From: Xiphydria camelus
Lineage: Eukaryota > Arthropoda > Insecta > Hymenoptera > Xiphydriidae
Reading direction: 5' to 3'
NCBI GenBank assembly: GCA_963678675.1
Contig: OY783198.1
Span: forward strand, 13,872,311 to 13,936,310
Length of the DNA: 64,000 nucleotides
Below the pieces are notes generated by a model, which saw nothing but the letters and a program-made list of their open reading frames with translations, was not told the origin of the DNA and searched no databases. The stretch's first letter is position 1; each line of letters begins with the position of its first letter. Below, piece after piece: positions 54,878 to 64,000 of this stretch. The translations under genes were made by a program, and so were the position numbers.

Positions 54878-55209
54878 GTCCCACTCTGTACATATTGGCC
54901 AGTTTGAAATTACCTTCGGGCAGGCTTGGTCGGTACTCGAGTCATTTAATACCGGTAGAAGTCGAGTCGGTAGTTAGAGTAGGTGTCAATTCGGGTGACC
55001 GAAGCGTCTAAACTCGAAATTGTGAATTTGTGAATAATGGTGAGTAATTTCCATTATTCACAAATTCATAATTTCGAGGTTAGACGCTTCGAACTCTCGA
55101 ATTGACACCAACTCTAACTACCGAATCGACTTCTACCGGTTTTAAATGACTCGAGTACCGACTAAGCCTGCCCGAAAGTAATTTCAAACTGGCCAATACA
55201 GAGTGGGAC
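54878..55209. repeat. Palindrome 2, 332 bp
   Basis: Arms run from GTCCCACTCTGTACATATTG to the centre near 55043, where AATTGTGAATTTGTGAATAA faces TTATTCACAAATTCATAATT. There is almost no loop. The arm sequence includes ACCGGTAGAAGTCGAGTCGG, shared with palindrome 3. Confidence 0.85.
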
Positions 55210-55261
55210 ATGCGGTATGCGGTATACCGTATGTCCCGTCCAGAACCGCACAGTTACAGGG

Positions 55262-55559
55262 ACCTTGAAATTTACCTTCGGCCGGGCTTAGTCGGTATTC
55301 GAGTAATTTTTACCGGTAGAAGTCGAGTCGGTAGTTAGAGTTGCTGTCAATTCGGGAGATCGAAGCGTCTAAACTTGAAATCGTGGATTTGTGAATTATG
55401 GTGAGTAATTTCCATTATTCACAAATTCATGATTTCGAGGTTAGATGCTTCAATCTTCCGAATTGACACCAACCCTAACTACGGACTCGACTTCTACCGG
55501 TAAAAATTGCTCGAATTCGCCCTGGCCACCAAGCCCGGCCGAAGGTAAATTTTAAGGTC
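55262..55559. repeat. Palindrome 3, 298 bp
   Basis: Arms from GACCTTGAAATTTACCTTCG to the centre at about 55410. The inner about 120 bp of each arm is a diverged copy of palindrome 2. The two are joined by a spacer containing GGTATACCGTATGTCCCGT. Confidence 0.85.
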
Positions 55560-55759
55560 ATATGGACATCGGTCATACGGACATCAGCATACGGACATCG
55601 GTTATCTAAATAACCGATCTGAACTTGCTGACGACGCCAACGCGGGTGACTACGCATGCGCATTCACGCTTCTCCGGTGATTCTATTGGACGAGGAGACC
55701 CACGGGGGTGCTCATGCAAACCTTGCAATTTTGCTATGGTCTGATTGATCGCGGACATA
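55560..55759. other. No supported gene
   Basis: Contains three near repeats of CATA(C/T)GGACATC(G/A)G at 55558-55600. Nothing else was recognised. Confidence 0.4.
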
Positions 55760-56125
55760 CGGTACATGTAAATTTGTGCAGTATCGCATATGCAACTAGA
55801 TTAGATTCTAAGGCCGTACAACCTTCAAGGGTTACTAGATTTTATAGCGGTAAAATTCAAATATTCTATACTAATTTAGAATTGCTATTCTCTACCGAGA
55901 AATAACGAGCGGATAAATGGAATCCGACACAACGGTTCGCACCGTTTAATAGTATCACAGTCATAAATACCTCGCCAATCCATAGCTAATCCTAAGTTCT
56001 CCGAAACGGCATATTCCGGGAATGTAAGCTGCGACCACCATGGTTTATACCTTTTCTGGAAATTAATTATCGGACGGATCCTCGCGAGCCATCTAATGCA
56101 GTACCCGGCTTATCCAGGTACGAGA
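55760..56125 (+). repeat. Repeat R1, second copy
   Basis: Matches the reverse complement of 23345-23900, as listed there, with an internal deletion of about 65 bp relative to it. It ends at GGCTTATCCAGGTACGAGAG, next to the foldback at 56140. No coding sequence is conserved between the copies. Confidence 0.7.
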
Positions 56126-56139
56126 GAAAAAAAACAAAA

Positions 56140-56810
56140 CGAGTCTGCTAGTACTCGAGACACTGATGTGTAAACATCTCGTGAGCGGTAACTATGGAAC
56201 GGAAATGTGATTGGGATTTGTGAATATTGGTATCTGTAATCGAAGTAATTTCAAACAATTTTAAATCTTATAACTGTAGACAAATATTTTTCATTTTCAT
56301 TTTCATTTAATAATGCCGCGCTTGACACAATCGGCTTATGATAGCTAAAATAAATAAGTGAGTCGGAGTAGAGCCGATCGACGGGGAGTTACTCCGACTC
56401 ACTTACTGTACATGGCGAACACCACTTCCACATACAACATTGTTCTGCCAGATGTTTACACATCAATTACAAGTTAGAATGACTAATTTATGTGTAAGTA
56501 TCTGGCAGAACAATGTTGTATGGAAGTGGTGTTCGCCATGTACACTAAGTGAGTCGGAGTAACTCTCGTCGTTCGGCTCTACTCTGACTCACTTATTTAT
56601 TTTAGCTATCATAAGCCGATTGTGTCAAGCGCGGCATTATTAAATGAAAATGAAAATGAAAAATATTTGTCTACAGTTATAAGATTTAAAATTGTTTGAA
56701 ATTACTTCGATTACAGATACCAATATTCACAAATCTCAATCACATTTCCGTTCCATAGTTACCGCTCACGAGATGTTTACACATCAGTGTCTCGAGTACT
56801 AGCAGACTCG
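56140..56810. mobile_element. 0.67-kb foldback element
   Basis: Left arm 56140-56463 and right arm 56490-56810 are near-perfect reverse complements with a loop of about 26 bp. The ends are CGAGTCTGCTAGTACTCGAG and its complement, flanked on both sides by A/T runs. It has internal AGTGAGTCGGAGT-type words in both arms. The loop includes ACAAGTTAGAATGACTAAT. No gene. Confidence 0.9.
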
Positions 56811-56866
56811 TTTTTTAAAAAAATGTTTACTAAATTTTTTAAGGAGTAAATCACCAAAGAACATAA

Positions 56867-57348
56867 AATACAGAAGCAGACTTACAAAAAGCATTAAAGG
56901 AAGTGAGTGAAGGACAATCTCTGAATGCTGCCAGCGCTAAATTTAATATTCCTAAATCAACATTAGCCGCCAAAAAATGGAACAAGAAAGCCTAGAACGA
57001 GAACGAGACTTGCATGAAAAAAAGATTAAACAGGAACAAAAAAAGGCTGAGAGAGAGCAGAACGCACTGGCACTGCAAATGCGAAAAGAAGAAAAACGTT
57101 TGAAAAATTTGCAAAGAAAGTCACCGATGATAGGAAAGACCATAAAAAAGGAATTGTTAACAAGTAATGAGTACGAAACAGATTCAGCGGCTGTCAAGGA
57201 ATCAAAGACGTGGCCAAGTACAGACAAAAATATTAAGAGAGAATTGTTTATGAGTACAAATGATGAGATTGATGTAGAATTCAAAGGAAGCAACAAAAAT
57301 GTAGAGAAACGTCAGAAAAATGTAAAACTGACACCAAAGAAGTGAAAA
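56867..57348 (+). pseudogene. Pogo-type transposase deletion derivative
   Basis: The frame from 56867 reads EADLQKALKEVSEGQSLNAA and KFNIPKSTLAA, a psq-type helix-turn-helix of pogo/Tigger transposases. It stops at 56993. Overlapping in another frame from about 56977 (ORF to 57345) comes a Lys/Glu-rich coiled coil (HEKKIKQEQKKAERE, MRKEEKRLKNLQRK), the usual C-terminal tail of the same transposases. The whole DDE_1 core between them is absent, so an internal deletion fused N- and C-termini. Non-autonomous and inactive. Confidence 0.65.
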
Positions 57349-57387
57349 CTCGAGGAATAAATAAATATAAATATATATCTGTGTACC

Positions 57388-58646
57388 TCAGAGCCAAACT
57401 ATGTTAAGTCCAAAAAGGTAGTTCTGAGAAAATCGAGTTAAAAATATTTTTTCCTGTTTTGTTGCGCATAACTTAAGTCACTTAAATTGCAAGAAGTTCA
57501 AATTTAGAACCCAAGGTTATTCATGTCGACTTTATGGAATGTTTAGTAGTTGACTGAAAAAAAAAATTATACTTTTTTTTCTAGTGACAACATACCTAGG
57601 CTTTGGGAAAAAAAATCTGAATTAGACTTGACATAATATCAAATCCAAAAAATATATACATTAATAAAGGGCAAACAAAGTTAAGTAACAAAATATGATT
57701 TTTATTGTAAAAAATTAATTAATTTTTCATTTTATACAGTTAAGATATTAATGAGAATCTTCTCCACCATGTGGCAAATTACAGTAAAAATCATGGAAGG
57801 CTTTTGGTATCCACGGTAACAGCTTTTGAAGGTGTTCATATTTTTTGGCTGGAATTTTTTTCAATCCTTCTCGCACTTTAGGTAATTTTTCAGGAAAGCT
57901 ATCCTTACTCCTAGTATTTCTGGTGAGGGTTATTGATTAAAATTCATTACCAAAATTGGTTATGTAAAATAAGACGCCAGGATTGTCTTTTCGGAATTGT
58001 AAACAAACACAATGCGATACTAAGAAATTGTCTCCGGAATCGTCTTTTTTTTCGCAAAACTAAAGGAGCTTTGGTCCCTTCACAAAGGCTTTTAAAATTC
58101 AAGAACATCATGCACATCATGCAATAAGCTTTCTCGTCAGTTGAGTCGTGAATGACTAGATTATATGTATGTCCAAAGTTTCAGGCTATAGAAACTTTGT
58201 GAGTTATGGAGTTCCGGAGTGGGTAGACATTTTTGTAGATCAATCATTATTACTTTTTTTAGTTCGGTTTTCCTTTGAGTTTTGTTTATCTGCGGCCTTC
58301 ATTTTATATCGGTCACTCGCATCCTTTAAGTGGTTTTCATACTCTTCTTGGAGTGATGATCTAAGGTCCTGGCTTCCAGCTTCCTGCATTTTAATTTTAT
58401 ATTTATCGCATTCATCACATATTGTGTCAAGATCTGGACTTTTAAATGCAAGATCTAAATGTCAAGAGGACTTAACATAGTGTGGCTCACAGGCAGAGTG
58501 ACTTAACATTAATAAAGATCTAACTTTGTTATTAATGCAGATAGGCGGTTGCTATAAATAGCAAATAAAAAGCACGTAATTCTCATGGACCTAACATATA
58601 AAACCCATTTTCGGCAAAAATGGACTTAACATAGTTTGGCTCTGAG
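57388..58646. mobile_element. Element P: 1.26-kb TIR element with family-H gene remnant
   Basis: CTCAGAGCCAAACTATGTTA at 57388 is mirrored by TAACATAGTTTGGCTCTGAG ending at 58646, with weaker similarity just outside. An internal partial copy of the end (GGACTTAACATAGTGTGGCT) occurs at about 58468. The minus strand carries pieces of a transposase of the same family as H. This couples that family to a concrete terminal sequence. Confidence 0.7.
57743..58480 (-). pseudogene. Family-H transposase remnant in P
   Basis: On the minus strand LDTICDECDKYKIKMQEAGS (about 58440-58380) is the C-x-x-C block that follows the N-terminal region. A Lys-rich helix DASDRYKMKAADKQNSKEN follows. After several frame breaks, LPKVREGLKKIPAKKYEHLQ and KLLPWIPKAFHDFYCNLPHG (57850-57760) form the typical family C-terminus (K-Y-x-H-L-Q...P...H-x-F-Y-x-N-L-P-H). 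The catalytic middle is mostly lost. Frames are recognised only by motif. Confidence 0.5.
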
Positions 58647-58649
58647 GTG

Positions 58650-59081
58650 CAGATATGTAATACATATAAATTCTTATATATGGTGTGAAATGAAGTTTTT
58701 AAAATAAATATTTTATGTTGTTTTAATATTCTAATAAAAGATAAATAAAGATGAGGTAAAGAAATATTTTAGTTCGTTTAAATCGCCTGTCTATAAACTC
58801 GGAGTCTACAAATGGGGACACAATCAGTTTTGTGGGTCTACAAACCCGGCCGTATAATCCTTTCCCTTTATTAATTAATATTAATTATTGGAGTCATTAT
58901 TTATTGAAATGAAGGGTTTCAGGATCTAAGAAAACTATAAAGTACCGGCTGGAACGAAAAAAAAAAGAAATAATTTAATTAATGAATTGTTATATATAAC
59001 ATACAATATAGGCACAGAGGTCTTCGTCGTACACAAACTGGGCCGTTGACGGTAGTAGACTGTAAATGTGTATTCACTTTA
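58650..59081. other. No supported gene
   Basis: AT-rich sequence. It may contain the decayed upstream part of the Copia remnant, but no motif was recognised. Confidence 0.4.
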
Positions 59082-59428
59082 AAACTTAATGCTGATGTGG
59101 AAACCCATATAAACGTAAAGCGAGATTAGTAGCTCGTGGTTTTAGCCAAGCATATTTGAGTGGCTCAATGCCATACTTGCCTAAGCCTCCTCCAAATATA
59201 ACACTTTCGAACTACATATTGCTGCATATATAATATATGATGTTAAACAATAAAGCGCCAAATTCAAATTTCCGTGGGTTAGGCGAAGATGGCACTGAGC
59301 CACTCATTTGTTAGATTACGACGAAAAATTTGCACCAGTTGCTCGAACAACTGGCTGATATCTTTACCAAACCGTTACCGGCAGTACAATTTAAAATCTT
59401 ACGAGAGCAAATAGGCATGGATACCTAG
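59082..59428 (+). pseudogene. pol: Copia pol remnant (RT fragment fused to RNase H end)
   Basis: KLNADVETH, a one-base shift, then KARLVARGFSQAY is the Copia RT start. It is interrupted by a 148-bp MITE, and DYDEKFAPVAR follows. Then, after a deletion that removed most of RT and RNase H, comes QLADIFTKPLPAVQFKILRE ending at TAG 59426-59428, the very end of Copia pol. The gene is a short internal-deletion relic. Confidence 0.85.
59158..59305. mobile_element. 148-bp MITE in the Copia remnant
   Basis: Ends GAGTGGCTCAATGCCAT and ATGGCACTGAGCCACTC are inverted repeats with one mismatch. ATTT is duplicated at 59154-59157 and 59306-59309. Removing it restores the Copia frame across the site. No coding. 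Confidence 0.85.
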
Positions 59429-60466
59429 TCAATTAAAATTGATATAGACCTGGATCTAAATATTTATAATATTTTTATATAATATAAAAGTTGAATATTG
59501 ATTTTTGATAAATTTAACCCCCATGTAGGGGGTCAGCTTGGACTTTAGATTAGAACATTTTTGCTAGATTTGAACTTGAAATGACCTTGGGGGTTATGTT
59601 ATCAACAAAATTGAATACATAAGGGTCATTCTTTTACTAATCGTACGGATTTCAGCAGAAAATGAACCTTACCTTTTAAAATGCGATGACATTTTTTCTC
59701 CTCCATCTTTTCACCATTTTAGACGACACGTATTTCGGGATTTTTGTGAAAATTTTTTTTTTTTGAAAATATCCGCATTTGAATTTTCGATGATTCGCTA
59801 GATTTTCTCCAAACCTCTTATACTTGAAATTCATTATCTCCAGTTGTACTAATCGGATCAATGTCGATCTTTTTTTATTTTACACTTTGTTGCGTTGGCT
59901 TTAAAACTGTATGTTTACAAAATGTCTGATTGTTGGTGAATAAAAATAAATAACAATTTAATTGTTTAAACCGTTTTTACATGGTCGCCCCCACAATAAA
60001 TTGATTCGGAAAAAAGGCCATTTTATTTGCCATTTTCTTATCTGAAAAACCCATTTTTCGAAAAAGTGGGGTCTTCATTAGGTCGGAAAATATGAAATAT
60101 TTTCGAGCGCAGGTCATGCAGCGAGCTCCGCGTCCATTACAGATCTTACGCAGTCTGTCCAGGCGCTTGCACCTATTTTTCGCTTGTAAATGTTTACTAT
60201 CTTACATTACAGTTTGAAAATGTGTGTTGATTATATTCACGAATAACAATCAATGTACATAATCCAAAGAAGGATAAATAAAAAGTAAAAGTTAACTTAT
60301 AAAAAAAACTTTCAAACTGAAGCAGTTTATATTTCGGAAAATAAGGAAAACTTATCTAATATAAAAAAGGTAGAAAAATTCAAGTAATGAAATAAATTAA
60401 AAGTCTATGACGAATTGTTAAGTACATTTATTCATTAACTTACAATCCATTATTAGATGTAATGTT
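59429..60466. other. No supported gene
   Basis: AT-rich DNA. The start (59500-59540, CCCATGTAGGGGGTCAGC) could be Copia 3' flank. Around 59690-59880, ACTAATCGGATCAATGTCGA is similar to TTAATCGGATCCACTCCAAT near 61608, suggesting a shared diverged transposon non-coding region. No gene was recognised. Confidence 0.4.
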
Positions 60467-60862
60467 ATTTCTCTCTCTCTCTCCCTCTCCCTCTCCCTCT
60501 CCCTCTCCCTCTCCCTCTCCCTCTCCCTCTCCCTCTCACTCTCCCTCCCCCTCTCCCTCCCCCTCCCCTCCCCCCTCTCACCTCCCCCTCCCCCTCCCCC
60601 TCTCCCCATCTCCCTCTCCCCCTCTCCCTCCCCCTCTCCATCTCCCCCTCCCTCCTCCACCTCCCTCTCCCCCTCTCCCCCTCTCCCCCTCTCCCCTTCT
60701 CCCCCCTCTCCCCCTCTCTCTCTCCCTCTCCCTCTCCCTCTCCCTCTCCCTCTCCCTCTCTCTCTCCCCCTCTCTCTCTCTCTCCCTCTCTCTCTCCCTC
60801 TCTCTCTCCCTCTCTCTCTTCCTCTCTCTCTCTCTCTCTCTCTCTCCCTCTCTCTCTCTCTA
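60467..60862. repeat. CT-rich satellite: (CTCTCC)n and (CT)n
   Basis: About 400 bp of almost pure C/T on the + strand. Hexamer CTCTCC units at the left and about 60721-60770 alternate with C-rich stretches and a (CT)n end. ORFs on both strands here encode only Ser/Pro/Leu or Arg/Glu/Gly repeats and are not genes. It is a polypurine/polypyrimidine tract able to form triplex DNA in principle. Confidence 0.97.
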
Positions 60863-61033
60863 TCGACGTATATTTTCTTTGGTATATATTTTACTCCATG
60901 ACTTTAACTTCTATTGAGTCATTTTCTTCTTGCAATGAAAAGTGCTTGGCTCGCACTTTCTTTTTCGCGATTGGTATGATGCAATGAAATGTTAACGTCC
61001 CTTTTACAGTTATAGCCTTTTTAAATCTTGTCT

Positions 61034-61312
61034 CTAATTTTTTCCTTCCTCTTCATATTCTTTATTTGTTACAAATTGTGATGAAATATTAGGAAGAGAC
61101 TCATTCGCCCATTCAAATAATTGTTTCGGCGTTTGGATTGGATTAAAAGTTCTTTGAAGGCTAGCTCTTGCAGCCAACCTTTTTAAAGTCCCACCCAACC
61201 CATCGCACGCACCCTTGCCATGGGACGTTGGAAAAAAGTGCCATTCTGCAGTTAGACCAAAATCTGTTTCATGATGCGTGAGATTGACGAAAGGGCCTAG
61301 CGGAATAAGCAT
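61034..61312 (-). pseudogene. Fragment of an unnamed transposon-associated protein
   Basis: A 92-aa minus ORF with FVNLTHHETDFGLTAEWHFF, then PTSHGKGACDGLGGTLKRLA, ASLQRTFNPIQTPKQLFEWA. The W-x-F-x-x-T/S-S-H-G-K-x-x-C-D-G-x-G-G-x-x-K-R block is a strongly conserved signature I recognise from many arthropod and cnidarian uncharacterized, probably transposon-borne proteins. I cannot name its superfamily. The conserved His/Asp may be part of a catalytic core. Upstream coding was not found, so it is truncated. Confidence 0.5.
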
Positions 61313-61748
61313 GTGAAATCTGCCCCCACGTGTATCAGCACCAAATTTATATGATCGATAGGCATCTATGAGAAACTAAATCTCCTAAATTTTTAGACCC
61401 CTAATCGCTATAGGGGGGGAGTTATGAGGGGGGAAGTAAAATCGAAAAACAGCTTTTTCTCCGGAACGGCTTGACCGATTTTCATGAAAAATATATGTTA
61501 CTCTTCCTGTGAAGAGTCAATTCCAAAAAAAATATCTTGAATTTTTTTTTTGAAAATTCGCCCGAAAAAAATTTATGAAGTTTTTAAACAATTTTTTTTT
61601 ATGTTATAATTAATCGGATCCACTCCAATTCTTTTCTTATTTTTTTCTTTGGAATGTCCTTAATAACATATAATTTTTCCAATTTCATCGGAAGTGTACC
61701 CCACTGAAAAATATTAACAAATGTACACGGCTCATCACCTACCTTCTA
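61313..61748. other. No supported gene
   Basis: Contains ACGGCTTGACCGATTTTCAT at about 61466, a word common in transposon non-coding regions, and poly-T/poly-A tracts. No domain was recognised. Confidence 0.4.
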
Positions 61749-61750
61749 TA

Positions 61751-62321
61751 TACAGGGTGTTCGGAAAAAACACCGACACAGAAATAGGGGTGATAGGTTA
61801 CGTCATTACAAGTATTTTGATATAAGGGACCTTACCCGCAAGCGCCCCCTTCTGGAGATATCAACTTTTCAAGTTTATAACGACCGAGGTTGATCAAAGT
61901 AGAATAATAAGAAACGTATCAAGATGGTAACGAATATTTAATTTTACGAGATACAAAAACAATGTACTACAGCAAATGCTCAAAATGACGGCCACCCATG
62001 TCCATGCAACATCGGAAACGATTCTGGATAGATGTGCCACTGCGCAAACTGCTTGCGGAAAGGATAACCGCTTGGCTTAAGTCCCTGTACTTTTCGAAGA
62101 TGATGCGGATACAAGGAGTTTTCATTTGTTTTTCAATTGTACAGGTAGACAGAAAACTCAATATTATTCTACTTTGATCAACCTCGGTCGTTATAAACTT
62201 GAAAAGTTGATATCTCCAGAAGGGGGCGCTTGCGGGTATAGGTCCCTTATATCAAAATACTTGTAATGACGTAACTTATCACCCCTATTTCTGTGTCGGT
62301 GTTTTTTCCGAACACCCTGTA
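61751..62321. mobile_element. Element L: 571-bp mariner-like MITE
   Basis: Ends TACAGGGTGTTCGGAAAAAA and its complement are flanked by TA (61749-61750, 62322-62323). The arms are about 160 bp (CCCTTCTGGAGATATCAACT, CGACCGAGGTTGATCAAAGT). The minus ORF 62161-61967 ends FRCCMDMGGRHFEHLL, which matches the NGGHFEHLL C-terminus of arthropod mariner-type transposases. It is therefore an internally deleted derivative of such an element. Confidence 0.8.
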
Positions 62322-62576
62322 TATATATGATATACACTGTACACTCACTACAAAGGAATTTTTCCACTTTTATGATAACTCGGCACATGATAATTGTTAA
62401 TTTTTTGGAACAGTCTTTCAATGCTATTATTTATTTATATGTTATTATTTCAATGCTTCCTTTACTATGAACGAGCTCGCATCTCACGATACGGGGTGCT
62501 TCATTTCTGTAAGTCTTCTGGCCTCTCACTTATAAATACTTACATATAGTTAAAAATACTCGATGAAAAAACAATT

Positions 62577-63220
62577 TTAATCCTCGTCGCTGTTTTCATC
62601 TACTACTGGAACGATTCCATTTTTCATGAACATTTTACTTAGTATTTCAGCTGGTCGAATAATTTTTAATAAGTATCTTGCATTTGATAAATAATACACA
62701 ATAGCAGCAATGTGAGAACAGCAGCCAACTGTTCTTCTGCCATTAGCACATTCACATGCATAGTTTATTATGCCAGAAATCCCGATACTGTTAGGTTTGT
62801 ACCTAATGAAGCATCTATATGATGTCCGAGAAATGTGTCGAGATGGTACTTTGAATTTGAGCACATTTGGTTCAGCGCCATCACATATTCGAAAACAACT
62901 TTTCCATCTTCATCTATCATTTCGGCTAAATACGATACAGCTTGGGAAAGTTGGTATGATCCAGTAAAAAGAAACTTCAATTCCGTTTCGGTCATTTCTG
63001 GAAAGTCAAGGATTTCGTCAGAAGTGAGAGTTTTGAAAAGAACCTTTTGCCGGATCCAACCTTTCGTCTCTGCCTCGGTAGCTAGATCATTTTCCGTGCC
63101 ATTCTGACTGTGCATTCTTTCTAAAATTTCATCCGTGTATTCTACATCAGATTGTAGCCGATTGCCGCGCGTACGAGTTATTAAAAAATGAGGCAATTCT
63201 AAAATAAACTCCAACTTTAG
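62577..63220 (-). pseudogene. Transposase C-terminal part with SWIM zinc finger
   Basis: Minus ORF 63214-62768 (EYTDEILERMHSQNGTEND, TETELKFLFTGSYQLSQAVS) continues after a frameshift near 62880 as ORF 62864-62577. That ORF carries YACECANGRRTVGCCSHIAA and IVYYLSNARY. The C-x-C-x8-C-x-H pattern is a SWIM-type finger, found at the C-terminus of one arthropod DDE_Tnp_4 transposase group. It ends acidic (VVDENSDED). It is continuous in direction and spacing with the DDE part at 63221-63951. Confidence 0.75.
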
Positions 63221-63951
63221 GTATCAGTTTGTTGTCGATTTTGTGATCTAGAAGACGATATTTTTGTTTGAGAATGCCGTGAACAGATTTAACCACCCAG
63301 CGAATTTTAGTCACAAAACGAGATTAGTTAGATTCTTGAGTCGTTAATTGCTTGCGCTTCCCTTTCAAAGTAGGCATCGATACTCCAAAATGTTTATCTT
63401 CGAGATATTGTTTTATATCTCGAAAACCGCGATCGAGTACAAACATCTTTCTTTTCTAGTAATGCACATAAACCATTCTCGTCTTGAATGATAGATTCTA
63501 GAATTTTTGCATCATTTTCATTGGCAGGATAAGGTCCGAGCATATCTACTATGTATCCATTAGTAGTACAAATCGTAAAAGGCTTGCAAAGAGGAACTTT
63601 CTTTTGGCCAGAGAAAGATTTTCTTTGGTATTCATTATTTGTACTTTTTTGGTGTCGTGCATAGGTACCATCACAAATTAAAAATAAGGAGTCCGCGTTG
63701 AACAACTTTTTAGCGATTTTTGTTGTATGATTTTTCAAAAGGTCGGCTCTGCTAATACTTTTAATGCCGAAACGAGTTGGTAAGATATCATTTTCAAATG
63801 ATGTAACTGCGCTAGCACAGTAATCAGAAATCGTCTGTTCATGTTCTATACCTAATATAGAAGCTAACATCTTGTTGGAATTTCCGGTTCGGAGTTTGAA
63901 AATAAATACAATGAGGGCTTGCATTATAGACCGCGACTCCCTATTTCGCAT
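63221..63951 (-). pseudogene. DDE_Tnp_4-type transposase catalytic domain
   Basis: On the minus strand the ORF 63951-63394 has a helical N-part (FIFKLRTGNSNKMLASILGI), then SLFLICDGTYARHQKS (first D), KPFTICTTNGYIVDMLGPYP and ENDAKILESII (second D). A one-base frameshift at about 63440 leads to VLDRGFRDIKQYLEDKHFGV. After a stop at about 63330 comes KIRWVVKSVHGILKQKYRLL, where the catalytic Glu of the usual R-x-V-V-E motif reads Lys. The gene is therefore doubly inactive. The N-terminus is cut by an inverted copy at 63953. Confidence 0.8.
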
Positions 63952-63952
63952 G

Positions 63953-64000
63953 GAATCGTTCCAGTAGTAGATGAAAACAGTGACGAGGATTAAAATTGTT
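63953..64000 (+). repeat. Inverted second copy of the transposase C-terminus, cut by window edge
   Basis: Positions 63953-64000 are nearly the exact reverse complement of 62572-62621. They read GIVPVVDENSDED and a stop on the + strand, the same end as the minus-strand gene. A second copy in opposite orientation therefore begins immediately upstream of the truncated N-terminus. Confidence 0.85.

Noticed and set aside
54742..55559. CRISPR-like array
   Set aside because: The repeats are inverted palindromic arms, not short direct repeats with unique spacers, and the context is eukaryotic.
60418..60917. 151-aa Ser/Pro/Leu and 80-aa Arg/Glu ORFs
   Set aside because: They are translations of the CT-rich satellite on either strand.

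Overview
The window looks like an intergenic transposon graveyard from an arthropod genome, most likely an insect. The evidence is an errantivirus-type env-bearing retroelement, Gypsy and Copia remnants, TTAA-flanked MITEs, CAGGGTGT-ended mariner-like MITEs and an animal-type Helitron. An ant or other hymenopteran is possible, but that is inference. I found no host gene, tRNA, rRNA or CRISPR array. Nearly every recognisable coding stretch belongs to a mobile element, and most are broken by stops, frameshifts or younger insertions.

Layout. Positions 1-3480 hold fragmented, hairpin-rich non-coding repeats. From about 3.5 to 34.5 kb lies one old Helitron on the + strand. Its pieces, in order, are: a short N-terminal ORF, two tandem Ulp1/C48-like protease domains, a linker, a DUF6570-like region, the Helitron-like domain, an HUH Rep nuclease, a PIF1-type helicase and a C-terminal USP/C19-like domain. 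It has been cut open repeatedly. A TG...CA element (E, 10154-18570, duplication TGCT) carries inside it a 6.4-kb TIR transposon (F, 11248-17643). F encodes an Academ-like transposase with an XPG/FEN1-like nuclease. Twelve bases after E, an env-bearing Gypsy/errantivirus (D, 18583-29686, duplication TCAGC) is inserted, and D is itself split by a 3.4-kb foldback element (G). Two more TIR elements (I, 30471-32150; K, 33561-34014) interrupt the helicase and USP parts. At most of these junctions the Helitron reading frame resumes exactly.

34.8-49.05 kb: two foldback elements (M and N). N's inverted arms are now 12 kb apart because a minus-strand Gypsy (B, 36339-48663, duplication CCCCT) landed in its centre. 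B received a second, nearly complete Gypsy (A, 36570-41468, duplication AAGG) in one LTR, two TTAA-flanked MITEs in its pol and gag genes, and a HARBI1-like fragment (J) in its other LTR.

49.05-64 kb: fragments of an arthropod transposase family (H and P, same family), the 5' end of a Gypsy (C) related to B, a mariner-derived TIR element (O), a cluster of tandem perfect-looking palindromes, a 0.67-kb foldback, a pogo deletion derivative, a Copia remnant containing a 148-bp MITE, a CT-rich satellite, a second mariner-like MITE (L), and a degenerate DDE_Tnp_4 transposase with a SWIM finger. The right edge starts a second, inverted copy of that last gene.

How it fits together: this is a nest of insertions up to four levels deep, whose order can be read from target-site duplications and restored reading frames. 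The most unusual gene content is the Helitron with two Ulp1-like modules plus a USP-like module, and the Academ-like element with its XPG-like nuclease.
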